Part shown: one piece after another, positions 8,901 through 18,042 of the stretch
Layout of the letters: each line of letters begins with the position of its first letter
How positions within the stretch are numbered: position 1 is the stretch's first letter
NCBI RefSeq assembly: GCF_001684335.1
Contig: NZ_LOIC01000080.1
Coordinates: forward strand, 87,636-151,635
Source: Photorhabdus namnaonensis
GTDB lineage: Bacteria; Pseudomonadota; Gammaproteobacteria; Enterobacterales; Enterobacteriaceae
Reading direction: 5' to 3'
DNA: 64,000 nt
Position numbers and translations under genes: made by a program
Notes under the pieces: model-generated
Databases searched by the model: none
What the model was told of the DNA's origin: nothing
The model's input: the letters and a program-made list of their open reading frames with translations, nothing else

Positions 8901-10385
8901 TGTCCAACTGCCATCCGGGCGTTGACTATGATATCCCCGTAATCCCAGCCCGGTGATAACCCAATCAAGTTGGCCGTCTCCGTTGATATCTATCAGCGAG
9001 GCGTTGTTTTGTAAGGAAGGGATAACCGATAAAGGTTGTATTTTTTCCCAAGTGACGGCATCTGAGCCAATTTCGCCTTGACGCTGCGCGGAACGGTACC
9101 ACCAGGCGCCTTTATCTTGATATAGCAAGCCGGGTAATCCTTCGCCTTTAAGGTCAACTAGCTGCCAGCGCTGAATGGCATTGAAGTTTGCCAATACATC
9201 CATCGATTGCCAGTCAGCGTGATGTCGCGGTGAAAAATCCTGATATGCCAATTCTAATGGCGGCAGGGTGACGGCAGTACCGTTTTGCTCGTGTCCCACT
9301 CGACGAACGAATACTAGCGTGCTGGCTATCGCGCTTTCGTCATAATTGAGTATCAGACGTGAAACCAGCGTTGGTCCGTTGTGTTCTGTTATCTTATTAT
9401 CCAACGCTTGCAGGTGATGGTACATCAATACCTGACGGCATAAGCGGCGGGTACGAATCTCAAAGCCATATTCATAACGGGAAAAACGGTCCTGACGGCA
9501 AAGCCAGCTACCTGTAGTCGAAAATGCTGGTGGCGTTTTCAGGTTGTTACTGCGTTCGCCGTAATCAAATACCAGATAGAACAACCAGTCTGCTTGTGAT
9601 GGGGCGCTGCCATCCAGACCGGGTAATGTTTCGCTGGCTGTACGGTTGCCGTAATACACCATGTGTAAATAAAATTGTGCTGTAGCCTGTGAATGGTGCG
9701 TAATTTCATCTGATTCACAACCCGTGTCATCTTCGGCGCGATATTGATAATAAATTTGTTCGCCACGTGGTGATACAGAGGCTTCCAGCAGCCATTGTGC
9801 TGTTTGTGTCGTTTGTGTCGTTTGTGTCGTTTGGGACGGGTTGCTAATCCGCGCTTGCGGTGATTTACCCAGTAGATGTACCTGTCCATCTGGGCTATAT
9901 ATCAACCAAAAGTCTGTTTCGCCTTCTGTCTTAGGTTGCCAGTATTCCAACCGGCTGAAATGGCTTTCCAGACGGGAACGGTAATCGGTAACGGTAAAAA
10001 TTGCATTCAAGTCGGTATTTTTTAAGTAAGGATTTTCTGATATGGGTTCATCACGAGGTTGATCCGCTACCACCAGTACTTCACCTTCTGGCCCCAGAAA
10101 GGTATCGGTTTCATCGTAATGGGGAACGCCAAAATGGGTGCGGCGGCGGATAGTCATAACGTTGCAATCCCATCCCAGACCAAATGGGCTGTTACCGGCG
10201 CCGCTGTTGTAATTCAGTGTGAGTGCGGGAGCATAACCGCGTCCGGCTGAAATAGGTAAAGGCAGAGACAGAGCAGACATACCATCTGGTCCAGTGGGGG
10301 TTAATGCTTCACCCATTCCCGTGATAGCGCCTCCCCCTTTAGGCAATGATAGTTCCGTAATACTAAAATCTTGTGAATTTTGCAT
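5934..10385 (-). CDS. tcdB: TcB subunit of toxin complex
   Basis: A 1483-aa TcB protein that forms the other half of the RHS cocoon with TcC, and whose propeller docks on the TcA channel. Seen in order: an SpvB-like N-terminal domain (about 1-330, with LPLPISAGRGYAPALTL), FG-GAP-like propeller repeats (DINGDGQLDW, DLDGSGPTDL, about 400-690), then the TcdB middle domains and RHS-type strands. The start has AAGGAG five bases upstream. A short hairpin lies directly before that site. The region coding (TQT)n, at 9802-9837, consists of 9-bp tandem repeats. It is co-directional with tcdA2 upstream (56-bp gap) and the holin-like gene downstream. Length agrees with known TcB proteins (about 1470-1490 aa). 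Confidence 0.95.
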   Translation of the reverse strand: MQNSQDFSITELSLPKGGGAITGMGEALTPTGPDGMSALSLPLPISAGRGYAPALTLNYNSGAGNSPFGLGWDCNVMTIRRRTHFGVPHYDETDTFLGPEGEVLVVADQPRDEPISENPYLKNTDLNAIFTVTDYRSRLESHFSRLEYWQPKTEGETDFWLIYSPDGQVHLLGKSPQARISNPSQTTQTTQTTQTAQWLLEASVSPRGEQIYYQYRAEDDTGCESDEITHHSQATAQFYLHMVYYGNRTASETLPGLDGSAPSQADWLFYLVFDYGERSNNLKTPPAFSTTGSWLCRQDRFSRYEYGFEIRTRRLCRQVLMYHHLQALDNKITEHNGPTLVSRLILNYDESAIASTLVFVRRVGHEQNGTAVTLPPLELAYQDFSPRHHADWQSMDVLANFNAIQRWQLVDLKGEGLPGLLYQDKGAWWYRSAQRQGEIGSDAVTWEKIQPLSVIPSLQNNASLIDINGDGQLDWVITGLGLRGYHSQRPDGSWTRFTPLNALPVEYTHPRAQLADLMGAGLSDLVLIGPKSVRLYANTRDGFAKGKDVVQSGDVTLPVPGADQRKLVAFSDVLGSGQAHLIEVSATKVTCWPNLGHGRFGQPITLPGFSQPEAEFNPAQIYLADLDGSGPTDLIYIHTNRLDIFLNKSGNGFAEPVTLRFPDGLRFDHTCQLQVADVQGLGVASLILSVPHMSPHHWRCDLTNMKPWLLNEMNNNMGAHHTLRYRSSAQFWLDEKAAALAAGQTPVCYLPFPIHTLWQTETEDEISGNKLVTTLRYARGAWDGCEREFRGFGYVEQTDSHQLAQGNAPERTPPALTKNWYATGLPVIDNALSTEYWRGDDQAFAGFSPRFTTWQDNKDVPLTPEDDNSRYWFNRALKGQLLRSELYGLDDSTNKHVPYTVTEFRSQVRRLQHTDSRYPVLWSSVVESRNYHYERIAGDPQCSQNITLSSDLFGQPLKQLSVQYPRRRQPAINLYPDTLPDKLLANSYDDQQRQLRLTYQQSSWHHLTNNTVRVLGLPDSTRSDIFTYDAENVPAGGLNLELLSDKDSLIADDKPREYLGQQQTVYTDGQNAAPLQTPTRQALIAFTETTVFNQSTLSAFNGSIPSDKLPTTLEQAGYRQANYLFPLTGENIVWVAHHGYTDYGTAAQFWRPQKQSNTQLTGKIALTWDASYCVVIQTRDAAGLTTSARYDWRFLTPVQLTDINDNQHLITLDALGRPITLRFWGTENGKMTGYSSPEKVSFSPPSDVNAAIELKKPLPVAQCQVYAPESWMPVLSQKTLNRLAEQDRQKLYNARIITEDGRLCPLAYRRWVQSQKQQFNLLNDNPCLPPHSLTLTTDRYDHDPEQQIRQQVVFSDGFGRLLQAAARHEAGMAWQRNEDGSLIINVQHTENRWAVTGRTEYDNKGQPIRTYQPYFLNDWRYVSNDSARQEKEAYADTHVYDPIGREIKVITAKGWFRRTLFTPWFTVNEDENDTAAEVKKVKM
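9802..9837 (-). repeat. 9-bp tandem repeat inside tcdB
   Basis: Three exact copies of GTTTGTGTC (on the + strand) plus one degenerate copy, encoding repeated T-Q-T. The unit is a multiple of three, so copy-number change would lengthen or shorten a TcB loop without a frameshift. Confidence 0.8.
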
Positions 10386-10398
10386 GAAAGACTCCTTG

Positions 10399-10423
10399 CA
10401 GGCCCCATTTAGGGGCCTGTTTT
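10399..10423. promoter_or_regulatory. Hairpin between tcdA2 and tcdB
   Basis: Perfect 8-bp GC-rich stem (CAGGCCCC at 10399-10406, GGGGCCTG at 10412-10419) with a 5-nt loop. The T-run (10420-10423) follows only on the + strand. In the mRNA sense (- strand) the hairpin has no U-run and ends four bases before the AAGGAG of tcdB. It is therefore more likely an mRNA-stability or translation-control element, or a terminator for antisense transcripts, than an operon-ending terminator. Near copies lie downstream of the other two tcdA genes. Confidence 0.7.
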
Positions 10424-10441
10424 AGCACTTAGTTGAAATCG

Positions 10442-13400
10442 TTATTGGCGAATGGTGTAGCGAATATGCAGAATAATGTCGTTCAGACTCTCCAGCATGG
10501 CTTGTTGTTTGCCTTTTTTGTCTTTTTCTTTATCAATTGCGTTCGGGAAGCTTAATGTCAACGTACCTTTATCGATTTCGATTCCTTCAAATGGCAGGAA
10601 TTTGCCGTCGTTGAAATCCAGTTGAAACTGACCGCTGTCATTCATCCCATGAGAAACCGCCAATGATTTGCAACTTTCAGCCAATCCGGAGGCTTCTCCG
10701 CTGTAAGACAGAATTGCCTGTATATCCTGATAAGGTCCTAACAGAGCCGGCAGGGTGACACTGATCTGTTTAATCCGGCGAACGCTACCGACTCCACTGT
10801 TTTCTGGGTAATCGTTACGAATTTGTAAGTCAGCTAACGAAACGGATGCTTGCAGAGAGGCTTGGGCGTTTCCTGTACCAAAAATCAGGGTATTACTTCC
10901 GCTACCGGCAGTGCCTGATTTATGCTTCACCAATTCCGCAATTTTCTCGGTCAGGGAAAATTGGCCTGTCTCTTTATAGAGATCGGCGAGTGAAGCGGTA
11001 CGTTCTACCTCCAATACACGTTTATCTTGCCTCAAATAGGCATCTTCCATCTGTGCCAGATTCAGCATTAAGGTTTCACCTGCCAGCAAACCAGCATGGG
11101 TTCCTTGCCAGGCGCCCGGTTTGATAAAGCTTGCGTTGGTTTTATTAGTCTCCCAGCGATAGGCCATTTCGGCCATCAAACAACGCGCTACTGTTAAATC
11201 ATAGAATTGGAAGTAGATGGCGGACAATCGGCCACGCAGCCAGTTGTACAATGCCTGATTGCTGAACTTATGTTGTAGGAACAGCAGTTGTGCCTGAGTT
11301 TGTTCCTGTTGGGTTTTCAGGCTGGTTTTCTGCAACACGGCGGCTTGGCGGCGTACTACTAATGATTGAAGCTGAGCGTCAATTTGTTTCAGCTCCGCGT
11401 CAGCGTTGTTACGCTGGATTTCCCACTCCTGACGACGCCGACGGTAGGCTTCAGACTGGCTAATTTTATCCGCTTCGGTGTTCATGACACTGGCGGAGAA
11501 TTCCATGACATTACCTGTGGCTTGGGCGATCGCCCCCCAATGGCTACCGCCATCAGCGAAGCCAAAGATGTTGGGGGCCAGATCAAGTGCCGCGCCCGCC
11601 AGATGTGACGCTTGAAGGGCGGTTGAGAGGCCAGCGACGGAAGCACGCAACGCCATCGCCTGTTTTTCGCCCGCGTTGATATCTTCATCGTAGAATTTGC
11701 TGTAGCTATCAAAACGCGATTTAGCTCCGGCGCGGGTTTTTTCTAGCACAGTTTTTTCAACATCCAGCTCTTCAATGGTTTTGTCCTGTATGCTGAGATT
11801 GGTCAATATCAGTTCCGCCGCCTGATTCTGCAACAGTGTGTTTAATGCTTCCGCATCCTGACGTTCGATAATATTTTGTAATGTGGAGCCGAATTGGGTT
11901 AGCTGACTGACCATACTGCGGGCGTTTTCTAGCATATGTGGGAAACGCCACACCGATATAAATGATTCTGACGGAAGGTTGCCGCCACTTTGTGAGCTGG
12001 CGACAGCGGCGCGGAGCAACGCTTTTGGATCAGCTGGTGTCGCGAAAATCGGCAAGTGTAAAGGTTGACCATCAATGGAGAGGTTATGGCGCAGGTTATA
12101 CAGCCGTTGTTCCAGTTTCTGCCAATAGCTCAGCATCACTTCGTTGACCTGTGGCAGGAAAAGATCTGTGTTGCTTCCGCTTGTGGGCTGGCCTTGTCGT
12201 AAATCTGCTATTGCTTTGGCATGTGCCTGTTGTTTTTCAAGATCTGCGGCCTCTTCTAGCTCTGGATCACTCCATGTTGAACTGAGAGGTAGATGAGGTT
12301 TATCACCCAAGAGATGCAGTGCCTGCATATACCACATTTTAGCTTCGGCGAGAGTGTCCCGCTCCAATTGGCGATAGGCGTAATCTCCCTGTTCGATCAA
12401 TAGATCAAGGGCGCGCATAAAGGTGGCGACTTTGTAGTGCATCGGATCATGTTGAGCTATGGCATCGGGATCAAATGTATCCAACGGATCATCGTTCCAA
12501 CTGGTATCCTCTTGTAATGGGCGGACATTCCAGTTGTGGGGATGCTGCTTTTGACCATTGGCAATATGGCCAGATGGGTTCCAGACATATTTCAGCCAAC
12601 GGTTAGCCTCATCGAAGTTTTGCTCGTGCAGCAAACGTTGAGCGATCAACATCGGGGTGTAGTAGAACAGCTCCCAGAAATAGAGGCTGTTGGCGCCGTT
12701 GAAGTCCATTGGTTCCATTGCATCAGGGGAACTTTCTGCTAATTTAGGTTCCTGAATGTTCTGAGTTTCCATGCTCAAAATAGTATTAATCCCGGCGTTG
12801 GCTCGACTAATTAATTTACGGGCAAACAGGGTATTAAGGCGAGTACGATAGGCTCCCCATTGCATATATTGTGCCCCGCTTGGATCGCTATGAAGGGATA
12901 AGACATTATCAGTCTCCGATTTTTTGATAATACGAATACTGAAATGTTCTTCGCCTAGATTACGTTCTTTCTGACCACTTTCAAATGCATCAGCAGATGC
13001 TGTAAAGGTGATATCAATACTTGCTTCATTATTATTATATGTAAGCTTGGAGACATCTATTTCTTCGAGAGCTTTAAATTGATAATACATTTCTTCGAAG
13101 TTAGGGGTTGGCTCAATAGGCACATTGTTGTTCTCTCTTGCTATAAATGTTTTTTCTTCGATACCGGTAGCCTTTATTATGACTTTAACGTTAGAAGGCT
13201 GAATTTTTGTATTAATAAATATCGGTCCAGAAACATCAGTATCAATACCGCCGTGGTCATCCATATAGAAATATTGTTTAAACGGATCTGCGGTATTAAG
13301 AGAATTTGTAATATAACCATCGTTACCATTGCTATTACCACCATTGTTGGCTGTAGATATTTCTCGTGCTGGTTGAGATCCAGAGGAAGGAAGCCATGCT

Positions 13401-16400
13401 CTTGCAAAGTTAGTGGCACTATCCCGATAAAACAGGAGCCTTCCTTGACTAAGCTGGCTGGTATTTCCTTCATATTGATAAACAGGATAGATAAATTTTT
13501 TATTTGATGAATTATTTGGGTTAATACCTAACGTGGTATAAATAATAAATTTATCACCGAGTTTGCCGTATTTTTTCATTAGATTGCACTGATTACGTTG
13601 TCGACCCTCATATCCATTATGAATAATTCTTAACTTTGGTGAAATTTGGATTTTTGAACCATTTAGTTGGGGACGGGTAATCAGCACATTCCCACCATAC
13701 ACCATACTCAGGTAGCCTTCTCCCCAATCATAACCGTTATTACTGTTTATTGATGAAGGGATTTCGTAGCTTTCTGCATAGCGGTTATTGACTCTTATAA
13801 CGCTACTATTTGTAGTATGGGTATCAAGCTGTTTATAGATATTAGTTTTATAATTATCAGGCACCATCTCTTCTTGTGACATATTAGAGGAGATATATAA
13901 CCCTTGCATGGTAGCCTGTTTATAGTCTGCTTGTTCGGGCCGCTTTTGATAAAATATGACCAGCAATTTATCTTTACCTTGATAACTTGCACAATAGAGC
14001 CCTAACATTTTATTCTGTTCTAGATTTAGATCAGATATTTTTTTATCTACATCAAAGGTAATTGGTGTATTCCAAGTACCGTCATAACGAATATGTGCCA
14101 ATTTCAGTTCGTAATGATAGTTTGCGGTTGTTTTGTCTTCTTGTTTGACAGTTTTTCCTTCTGCTCGATTAGTTGTCTTCTTCTGTTCCAGCCAGGTAAT
14201 ATACAGGCGGGATTGGAAGATTACCGGGCGGATAATATCTTCGTAGGGGTTAATTGGGCAGTCAATTTTGTGCCACTCGCTCCAGGCATTAGCGGAGAAT
14301 TTACCTTCGCTGAATTTATTGTGATCCACACTACGCCAATAATATTGATTCACTTCTGTTTTACTGTGCCCGATAAAGTAAGTTAATCCTTGGTCATTAT
14401 TAATGTTGTCATGATAGGCGCTGATAACTTCTAGATTAGCCACCTGTTCGAATGATGTCAGATAAGATTTAAAGGCATCTTCTACGGTATCGATATTTAA
14501 TTGGCTTTGGCTGATGGATTGCAGTAACGCATCCATCATTTTTGTCTGGCCGATCCGCAGTGTTGGATCGATATAGTTTTCAGGGTAGTAAAGGAGCTTA
14601 GTAATACCAGCCCAGGTGCTGTAGCGTTTGTTGTATTTATCCCAGTTAGTGAAGAATGAACGGCTGGTGACACTTGTGTCGATATCCCCCTCCATATTTT
14701 TCAATGCGCGGTTAATATACAGTTGGATACTGGCGATAGCTTCAGCAATTTCCGTGGTTTTGATGGTTGAGGAGACTTGGTTATCAATTAGTAAATATTG
14801 ATACAGATCATCACGGTCTTTAATTACCGTATGTTTTCTTTCTTGTCGATCTTTTTGGTTATGAGAATAAATATAGTATGTACTTAACGCGTCGCTGCGA
14901 GATTCATCCAAAGACGCATGTAGGGCATTAGCTTTTTGGGTGTCTAGCCCGGCGGTTAATATCGAAGCGACATTTTCCCATTGGGCATAATTAGTAGAAG
15001 ATTCTATGTCTAATATTTTCGTCAGTTCAGAAACACCTTGTGGAGAAATGTTCAATTGACGTGAGATGTTAATCCACTGCAATAGGCTGTCGATAGATGG
15101 CCAATTGGATAAATTAGTTTTTGCTTGAGTCTTGGCTTGTGACAACAGCTTTTCATTAAGATTTATGGCGTTAGCCAATAGTTCTGCTGTTAATGTTTCT
15201 TTTTCAAACTCGGTCAGTACAGAAGAGGCATTTTTACCTAGTGAGTTAATCCAGTCAGCAAAACGCGTTAGTGACATGAGTGTTGATACGTTATGTGCCG
15301 TTGTCCCGGTTGTTTTAGTTGCTTTGGTTTTAATAACAAAGTGTTGCGGCTTTGTCACAAACAGACGCAAGGTGCTTTCGCTAAGGCCAGTAGAACGGTA
15401 AATCAGTGCTAGTTGTGCTAGACACTGGCAATACTGGACAGCTTGTTGAATTGAGTTATCTGATGCAGTTGTTCCTGTTGGTTCCGATGATTGAGTTCCA
15501 AAAGGATTTTGCCGCAACCAGTCCCAGAGTGTGTCTGCCGTCATTTTGTCTGCTTTGCCAGAGTTTAGTTTATCTGCCCAGTTCAGCACGGAGAGAGCAA
15601 CATTCTCAGACGGTAATTGCAGAGCTGCGGAGATATAATGAGATAGTGTTTTTTTCAGATTCTCCTCAACCTCTTGCAGATTCTTTTTGGCTTTGTTTAA
15701 ATTTTCTTCCGATTTTGGCTGGCTTTCTTCCGCTTTTTTTAGCTCTTCTTTGGCTTTTAGTATTTTCTTGTCAAAATCTTGCAGACCGTTATATATAGTA
15801 TCCAGTAAGTTTTGGATTTCTGGTGTCAGGGTTTTGTCATAGTCAGTGGTGGTCATCACAAATAGCTGATATACACTCCACTTCCGTGTACGCAGCCAAT
15901 TGGTAACGGTATAGAGTTCGTCAATCAGGGTTACCAGATCATTATTATTGATGGTAGATAAGTTGATTTTTTCTTTACCTATAGCAGTCAGTAGAAAATC
16001 TAATTCATCAATAGTTAACTGATGGATATCCGCGAGTAATTTTGTTCGATAAAGATGAGAGAGATTCTCTATATTATTAGTTATTATTCCAGTAGTATTG
16101 ACCGGATTGGTAATCTTTAGTAGTTGGTTTAATGAGGTATCATTGACATTAAAAGCACGTTTAAGTACTGTTTTGCTCCAGCCGTTGATATTGTTTAGGT
16201 TTAAATCAATCTTCTGAGTGCCATTGGTAGAAAAATCCTGCCCGCTCAGTTTTGGGGAATTAAATAAACGATCAAACTGGTTTAGATGGCCGTCATTGCT
16301 ATGTTGGGAAATTGGCGCCTTGCACAGTATTAATGCAGTCTCAGCATCAATACTGTAACGTTGCATATAGCCTTTAACACGTAAAGCTTCTCTTAATACA

Positions 16401-17569
16401 TCTTCGTCTATATCTGGTTCGTCACTAAGGTCAAGGTCTTTAAAGCTTTCAAGGTAATCAGAATCGTCCTTAAAAGGGTTGTCAGAGTCATCCTCTGGAG
16501 GTGTTTTTTTAAGGATATCGATGGCAATGCTGTTAAGGATTATTGGTGATAGCTCGGTTACTCGAGATAGATTAATAGCTTTATTGAATTTCAATAGATA
16601 GTATTGGGTAATATTGTCTTCCATATTCCACAGGCTATCTATTTGTTTAATCTTTTTACTAAACTGGTTAAGTTCTTTGTCTGTCAGATTATAATAACTT
16701 TTCAGGTATTCTGCCCTTGCCATTTGAATAGATTTAATTTCACCAAAATTCTTCTTATAAAGTTTTTTTAGTTCATTAGTGTTATCAGCATTGGTTGCTG
16801 GTTTTATCTTTTGCGTCAGAATAGTAAACAGCTCCGGTGAGACAGAGGCATTAATCCCCAGCAAGGAGATTTGATACATCAGTTTGGTGATTGGCGTATC
16901 TGTTAATGTACTGGATTGTTCAAACACAGGAGCTTGTAATTGAATAATCTTACGTACACTTTCATAAGCATCGTGATATGGCATTGAGCCAGAAGTGCGG
17001 AAAGTTGATAACTTTTCCATCACTTTAACATGGCTGTCCAAATTAGTCTGAGTCTTAATACTGTTCAGTAACATGTTATTAGACAGAGAAAGTGTGGAAA
17101 TCTCCGTATCCATATTTTTCTGGCTGAGTACCAATGATTTTAGATCTGGGCGGCGCGTATCCAGATGATAAATGGAACTTTCCGCATGTAAATTTCGTGC
17201 CTGACGATAAAGTTCAGCCAGATAAGCCGCGGGAGAAAACATGGAGGAAATTGCGCCAGGGGCTGCATATTTGCTGGCGCGATTGCCAAATCGGCTATTA
17301 TAACCTTGTTGGTCAGTATGAGGTGTTGTCAGGGCAAGATGGACCGCACTTTGTAATTGAGGATTGGCGCGTTTCAGAATACGGGCTTCATGCAGAAGGT
17401 TATCCTTTTGCACCTGCTGTGCTTCAAGATATAAGCTCTGGGTCTGTGACCATGAGAGTTTATCCTTCACTTTTTTGCGCAGTTCGTCAAAAGAGAGATG
17501 GCAAATATCGGTTAGATTATTAAAACCTGCTCCTAACGCTCGTTTATATTCGGATTTGAGGGTGTTCAT
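10442..17569 (-). CDS. tcdA2: TcA subunit of toxin complex, TcdA2-like
   Basis: A 2375-aa TcA protein: the pentameric, channel-forming, receptor-binding part of the Tc toxin. The N-terminus (MNTLKSEYKRALGAGFNNL) matches W14 TcdA2 as I remember it. The start is the ATG at 17569 with AAAAGGAAT upstream, not the longer frame to 17743. It has the alpha-helical shell, the beta-sheet receptor-binding insert after the YEIPSS segment, and the C-terminal linker, pore and TcB-binding part (about the last 860 residues, with VMNTEADKISQSEAYRRRR). Compared with the 26795-34372 paralog it lacks two other receptor-binding inserts. It also carries a Lys/Glu-rich helix insertion of about 40 residues (DNA about 15643-15780) and an acidic stretch near 16430-16490. 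First gene of the tcdA2-tcdB-holin-tccC unit. Confidence 0.95.
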   Translation of the reverse strand: MNTLKSEYKRALGAGFNNLTDICHLSFDELRKKVKDKLSWSQTQSLYLEAQQVQKDNLLHEARILKRANPQLQSAVHLALTTPHTDQQGYNSRFGNRASKYAAPGAISSMFSPAAYLAELYRQARNLHAESSIYHLDTRRPDLKSLVLSQKNMDTEISTLSLSNNMLLNSIKTQTNLDSHVKVMEKLSTFRTSGSMPYHDAYESVRKIIQLQAPVFEQSSTLTDTPITKLMYQISLLGINASVSPELFTILTQKIKPATNADNTNELKKLYKKNFGEIKSIQMARAEYLKSYYNLTDKELNQFSKKIKQIDSLWNMEDNITQYYLLKFNKAINLSRVTELSPIILNSIAIDILKKTPPEDDSDNPFKDDSDYLESFKDLDLSDEPDIDEDVLREALRVKGYMQRYSIDAETALILCKAPISQHSNDGHLNQFDRLFNSPKLSGQDFSTNGTQKIDLNLNNINGWSKTVLKRAFNVNDTSLNQLLKITNPVNTTGIITNNIENLSHLYRTKLLADIHQLTIDELDFLLTAIGKEKINLSTINNNDLVTLIDELYTVTNWLRTRKWSVYQLFVMTTTDYDKTLTPEIQNLLDTIYNGLQDFDKKILKAKEELKKAEESQPKSEENLNKAKKNLQEVEENLKKTLSHYISAALQLPSENVALSVLNWADKLNSGKADKMTADTLWDWLRQNPFGTQSSEPTGTTASDNSIQQAVQYCQCLAQLALIYRSTGLSESTLRLFVTKPQHFVIKTKATKTTGTTAHNVSTLMSLTRFADWINSLGKNASSVLTEFEKETLTAELLANAINLNEKLLSQAKTQAKTNLSNWPSIDSLLQWINISRQLNISPQGVSELTKILDIESSTNYAQWENVASILTAGLDTQKANALHASLDESRSDALSTYYIYSHNQKDRQERKHTVIKDRDDLYQYLLIDNQVSSTIKTTEIAEAIASIQLYINRALKNMEGDIDTSVTSRSFFTNWDKYNKRYSTWAGITKLLYYPENYIDPTLRIGQTKMMDALLQSISQSQLNIDTVEDAFKSYLTSFEQVANLEVISAYHDNINNDQGLTYFIGHSKTEVNQYYWRSVDHNKFSEGKFSANAWSEWHKIDCPINPYEDIIRPVIFQSRLYITWLEQKKTTNRAEGKTVKQEDKTTANYHYELKLAHIRYDGTWNTPITFDVDKKISDLNLEQNKMLGLYCASYQGKDKLLVIFYQKRPEQADYKQATMQGLYISSNMSQEEMVPDNYKTNIYKQLDTHTTNSSVIRVNNRYAESYEIPSSINSNNGYDWGEGYLSMVYGGNVLITRPQLNGSKIQISPKLRIIHNGYEGRQRNQCNLMKKYGKLGDKFIIYTTLGINPNNSSNKKFIYPVYQYEGNTSQLSQGRLLFYRDSATNFARAWLPSSGSQPAREISTANNGGNSNGNDGYITNSLNTADPFKQYFYMDDHGGIDTDVSGPIFINTKIQPSNVKVIIKATGIEEKTFIARENNNVPIEPTPNFEEMYYQFKALEEIDVSKLTYNNNEASIDITFTASADAFESGQKERNLGEEHFSIRIIKKSETDNVLSLHSDPSGAQYMQWGAYRTRLNTLFARKLISRANAGINTILSMETQNIQEPKLAESSPDAMEPMDFNGANSLYFWELFYYTPMLIAQRLLHEQNFDEANRWLKYVWNPSGHIANGQKQHPHNWNVRPLQEDTSWNDDPLDTFDPDAIAQHDPMHYKVATFMRALDLLIEQGDYAYRQLERDTLAEAKMWYMQALHLLGDKPHLPLSSTWSDPELEEAADLEKQQAHAKAIADLRQGQPTSGSNTDLFLPQVNEVMLSYWQKLEQRLYNLRHNLSIDGQPLHLPIFATPADPKALLRAAVASSQSGGNLPSESFISVWRFPHMLENARSMVSQLTQFGSTLQNIIERQDAEALNTLLQNQAAELILTNLSIQDKTIEELDVEKTVLEKTRAGAKSRFDSYSKFYDEDINAGEKQAMALRASVAGLSTALQASHLAGAALDLAPNIFGFADGGSHWGAIAQATGNVMEFSASVMNTEADKISQSEAYRRRRQEWEIQRNNADAELKQIDAQLQSLVVRRQAAVLQKTSLKTQQEQTQAQLLFLQHKFSNQALYNWLRGRLSAIYFQFYDLTVARCLMAEMAYRWETNKTNASFIKPGAWQGTHAGLLAGETLMLNLAQMEDAYLRQDKRVLEVERTASLADLYKETGQFSLTEKIAELVKHKSGTAGSGSNTLIFGTGNAQASLQASVSLADLQIRNDYPENSGVGSVRRIKQISVTLPALLGPYQDIQAILSYSGEASGLAESCKSLAVSHGMNDSGQFQLDFNDGKFLPFEGIEIDKGTLTLSFPNAIDKEKDKKGKQQAMLESLNDIILHIRYTIRQ

Positions 17570-17998
17570 GTTTATTCCTTTTAAATGTTGAGTCAATAAA
17601 ACATTTACGCTGGCCTGAGTATCGTGGAGATAAATAAGGTTATTTATCTCTATCAAAACAAAGACAACACAGGTAACGTCTGATAGCGGTTTGAAATTAG
17701 GTTGAAAATAACAGTCAAATGAAAAACACCATTTAACCATCAACTATTTCGTAACGTTATTATTTATTTAAATGGCTGTTGTGATGCAATAACAAAAATT
17801 ATAATTACATCGCAAGTAATATAATTGATTTACAATAACTAAATGAAATAATTGCCTTTGTTACATATGGCATACTATGAAAAAGAAGAGGGTTGATATT
17901 TTATAGTAGGCAATCGGACGCATGAGAAAAGGAAATACCGCTGTTATAACCAGCGCTGGACAGGTTAATAGGGCAGATTTGTATATTCATGAAAGGTT
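17570..17998. promoter_or_regulatory. Upstream region of tcdA2, homologous to that of the next tcdA
   Basis: About 430 bp without a credible gene. It shares clear similarity with 24604-24990, upstream of the neighbouring tcdA: the shared parts include the AAAAGGAATAAACATG start context, a GTCTGATA-N-CGG block, an AACTATTTC-TAACGTTATTAT block and a TGCAATAACAAAA block in the same order. This suggests a duplicated promoter and leader under common regulation. A short - strand frame opening at about 17989 has no recognisable product. Confidence 0.55.
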
Positions 17999-18024
17999 CA
18001 GGCCCCGTTTAGGAGCCTGTTTTT
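17999..18024. terminator. Hairpin after the second tcdA
   Basis: Stem CAGGCCCC (17999-18006) / GGAGCCTG (18012-18019), with one weak pair, a 5-nt loop and a T-run at 18020-18024 on the + strand. It lies 19 bp after the stop of the - strand tcdA and is a near copy of the elements at 10399 and 26753. Confidence 0.6.
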
Positions 18025-18042
18025 ACCATTTGATTGAGATAG

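Noticed and set aside
9539-9889. 116-codon - strand frame inside tcdB with basic KRHKRHK repeats
   Set aside because: It is the 9-bp tandem repeat of tcdB read in another frame.
17570-17743. 58-codon N-terminal extension of tcdA2
   Set aside because: The ATG at 17569 has the same AAAAGGAATAAACATG context as the second tcdA (the third has a near-identical one) and matches the known TcdA2 start. The extension has no ribosome site and overlaps the conserved leader.
17910-17989. Short - strand frame after the second tcdA, considered as a tcdB remnant
   Set aside because: It shares only the CTTTCATG start context with tcdB; the translated residues (start MNIQICPINLSSAGYNSG) do not align with TcdB.
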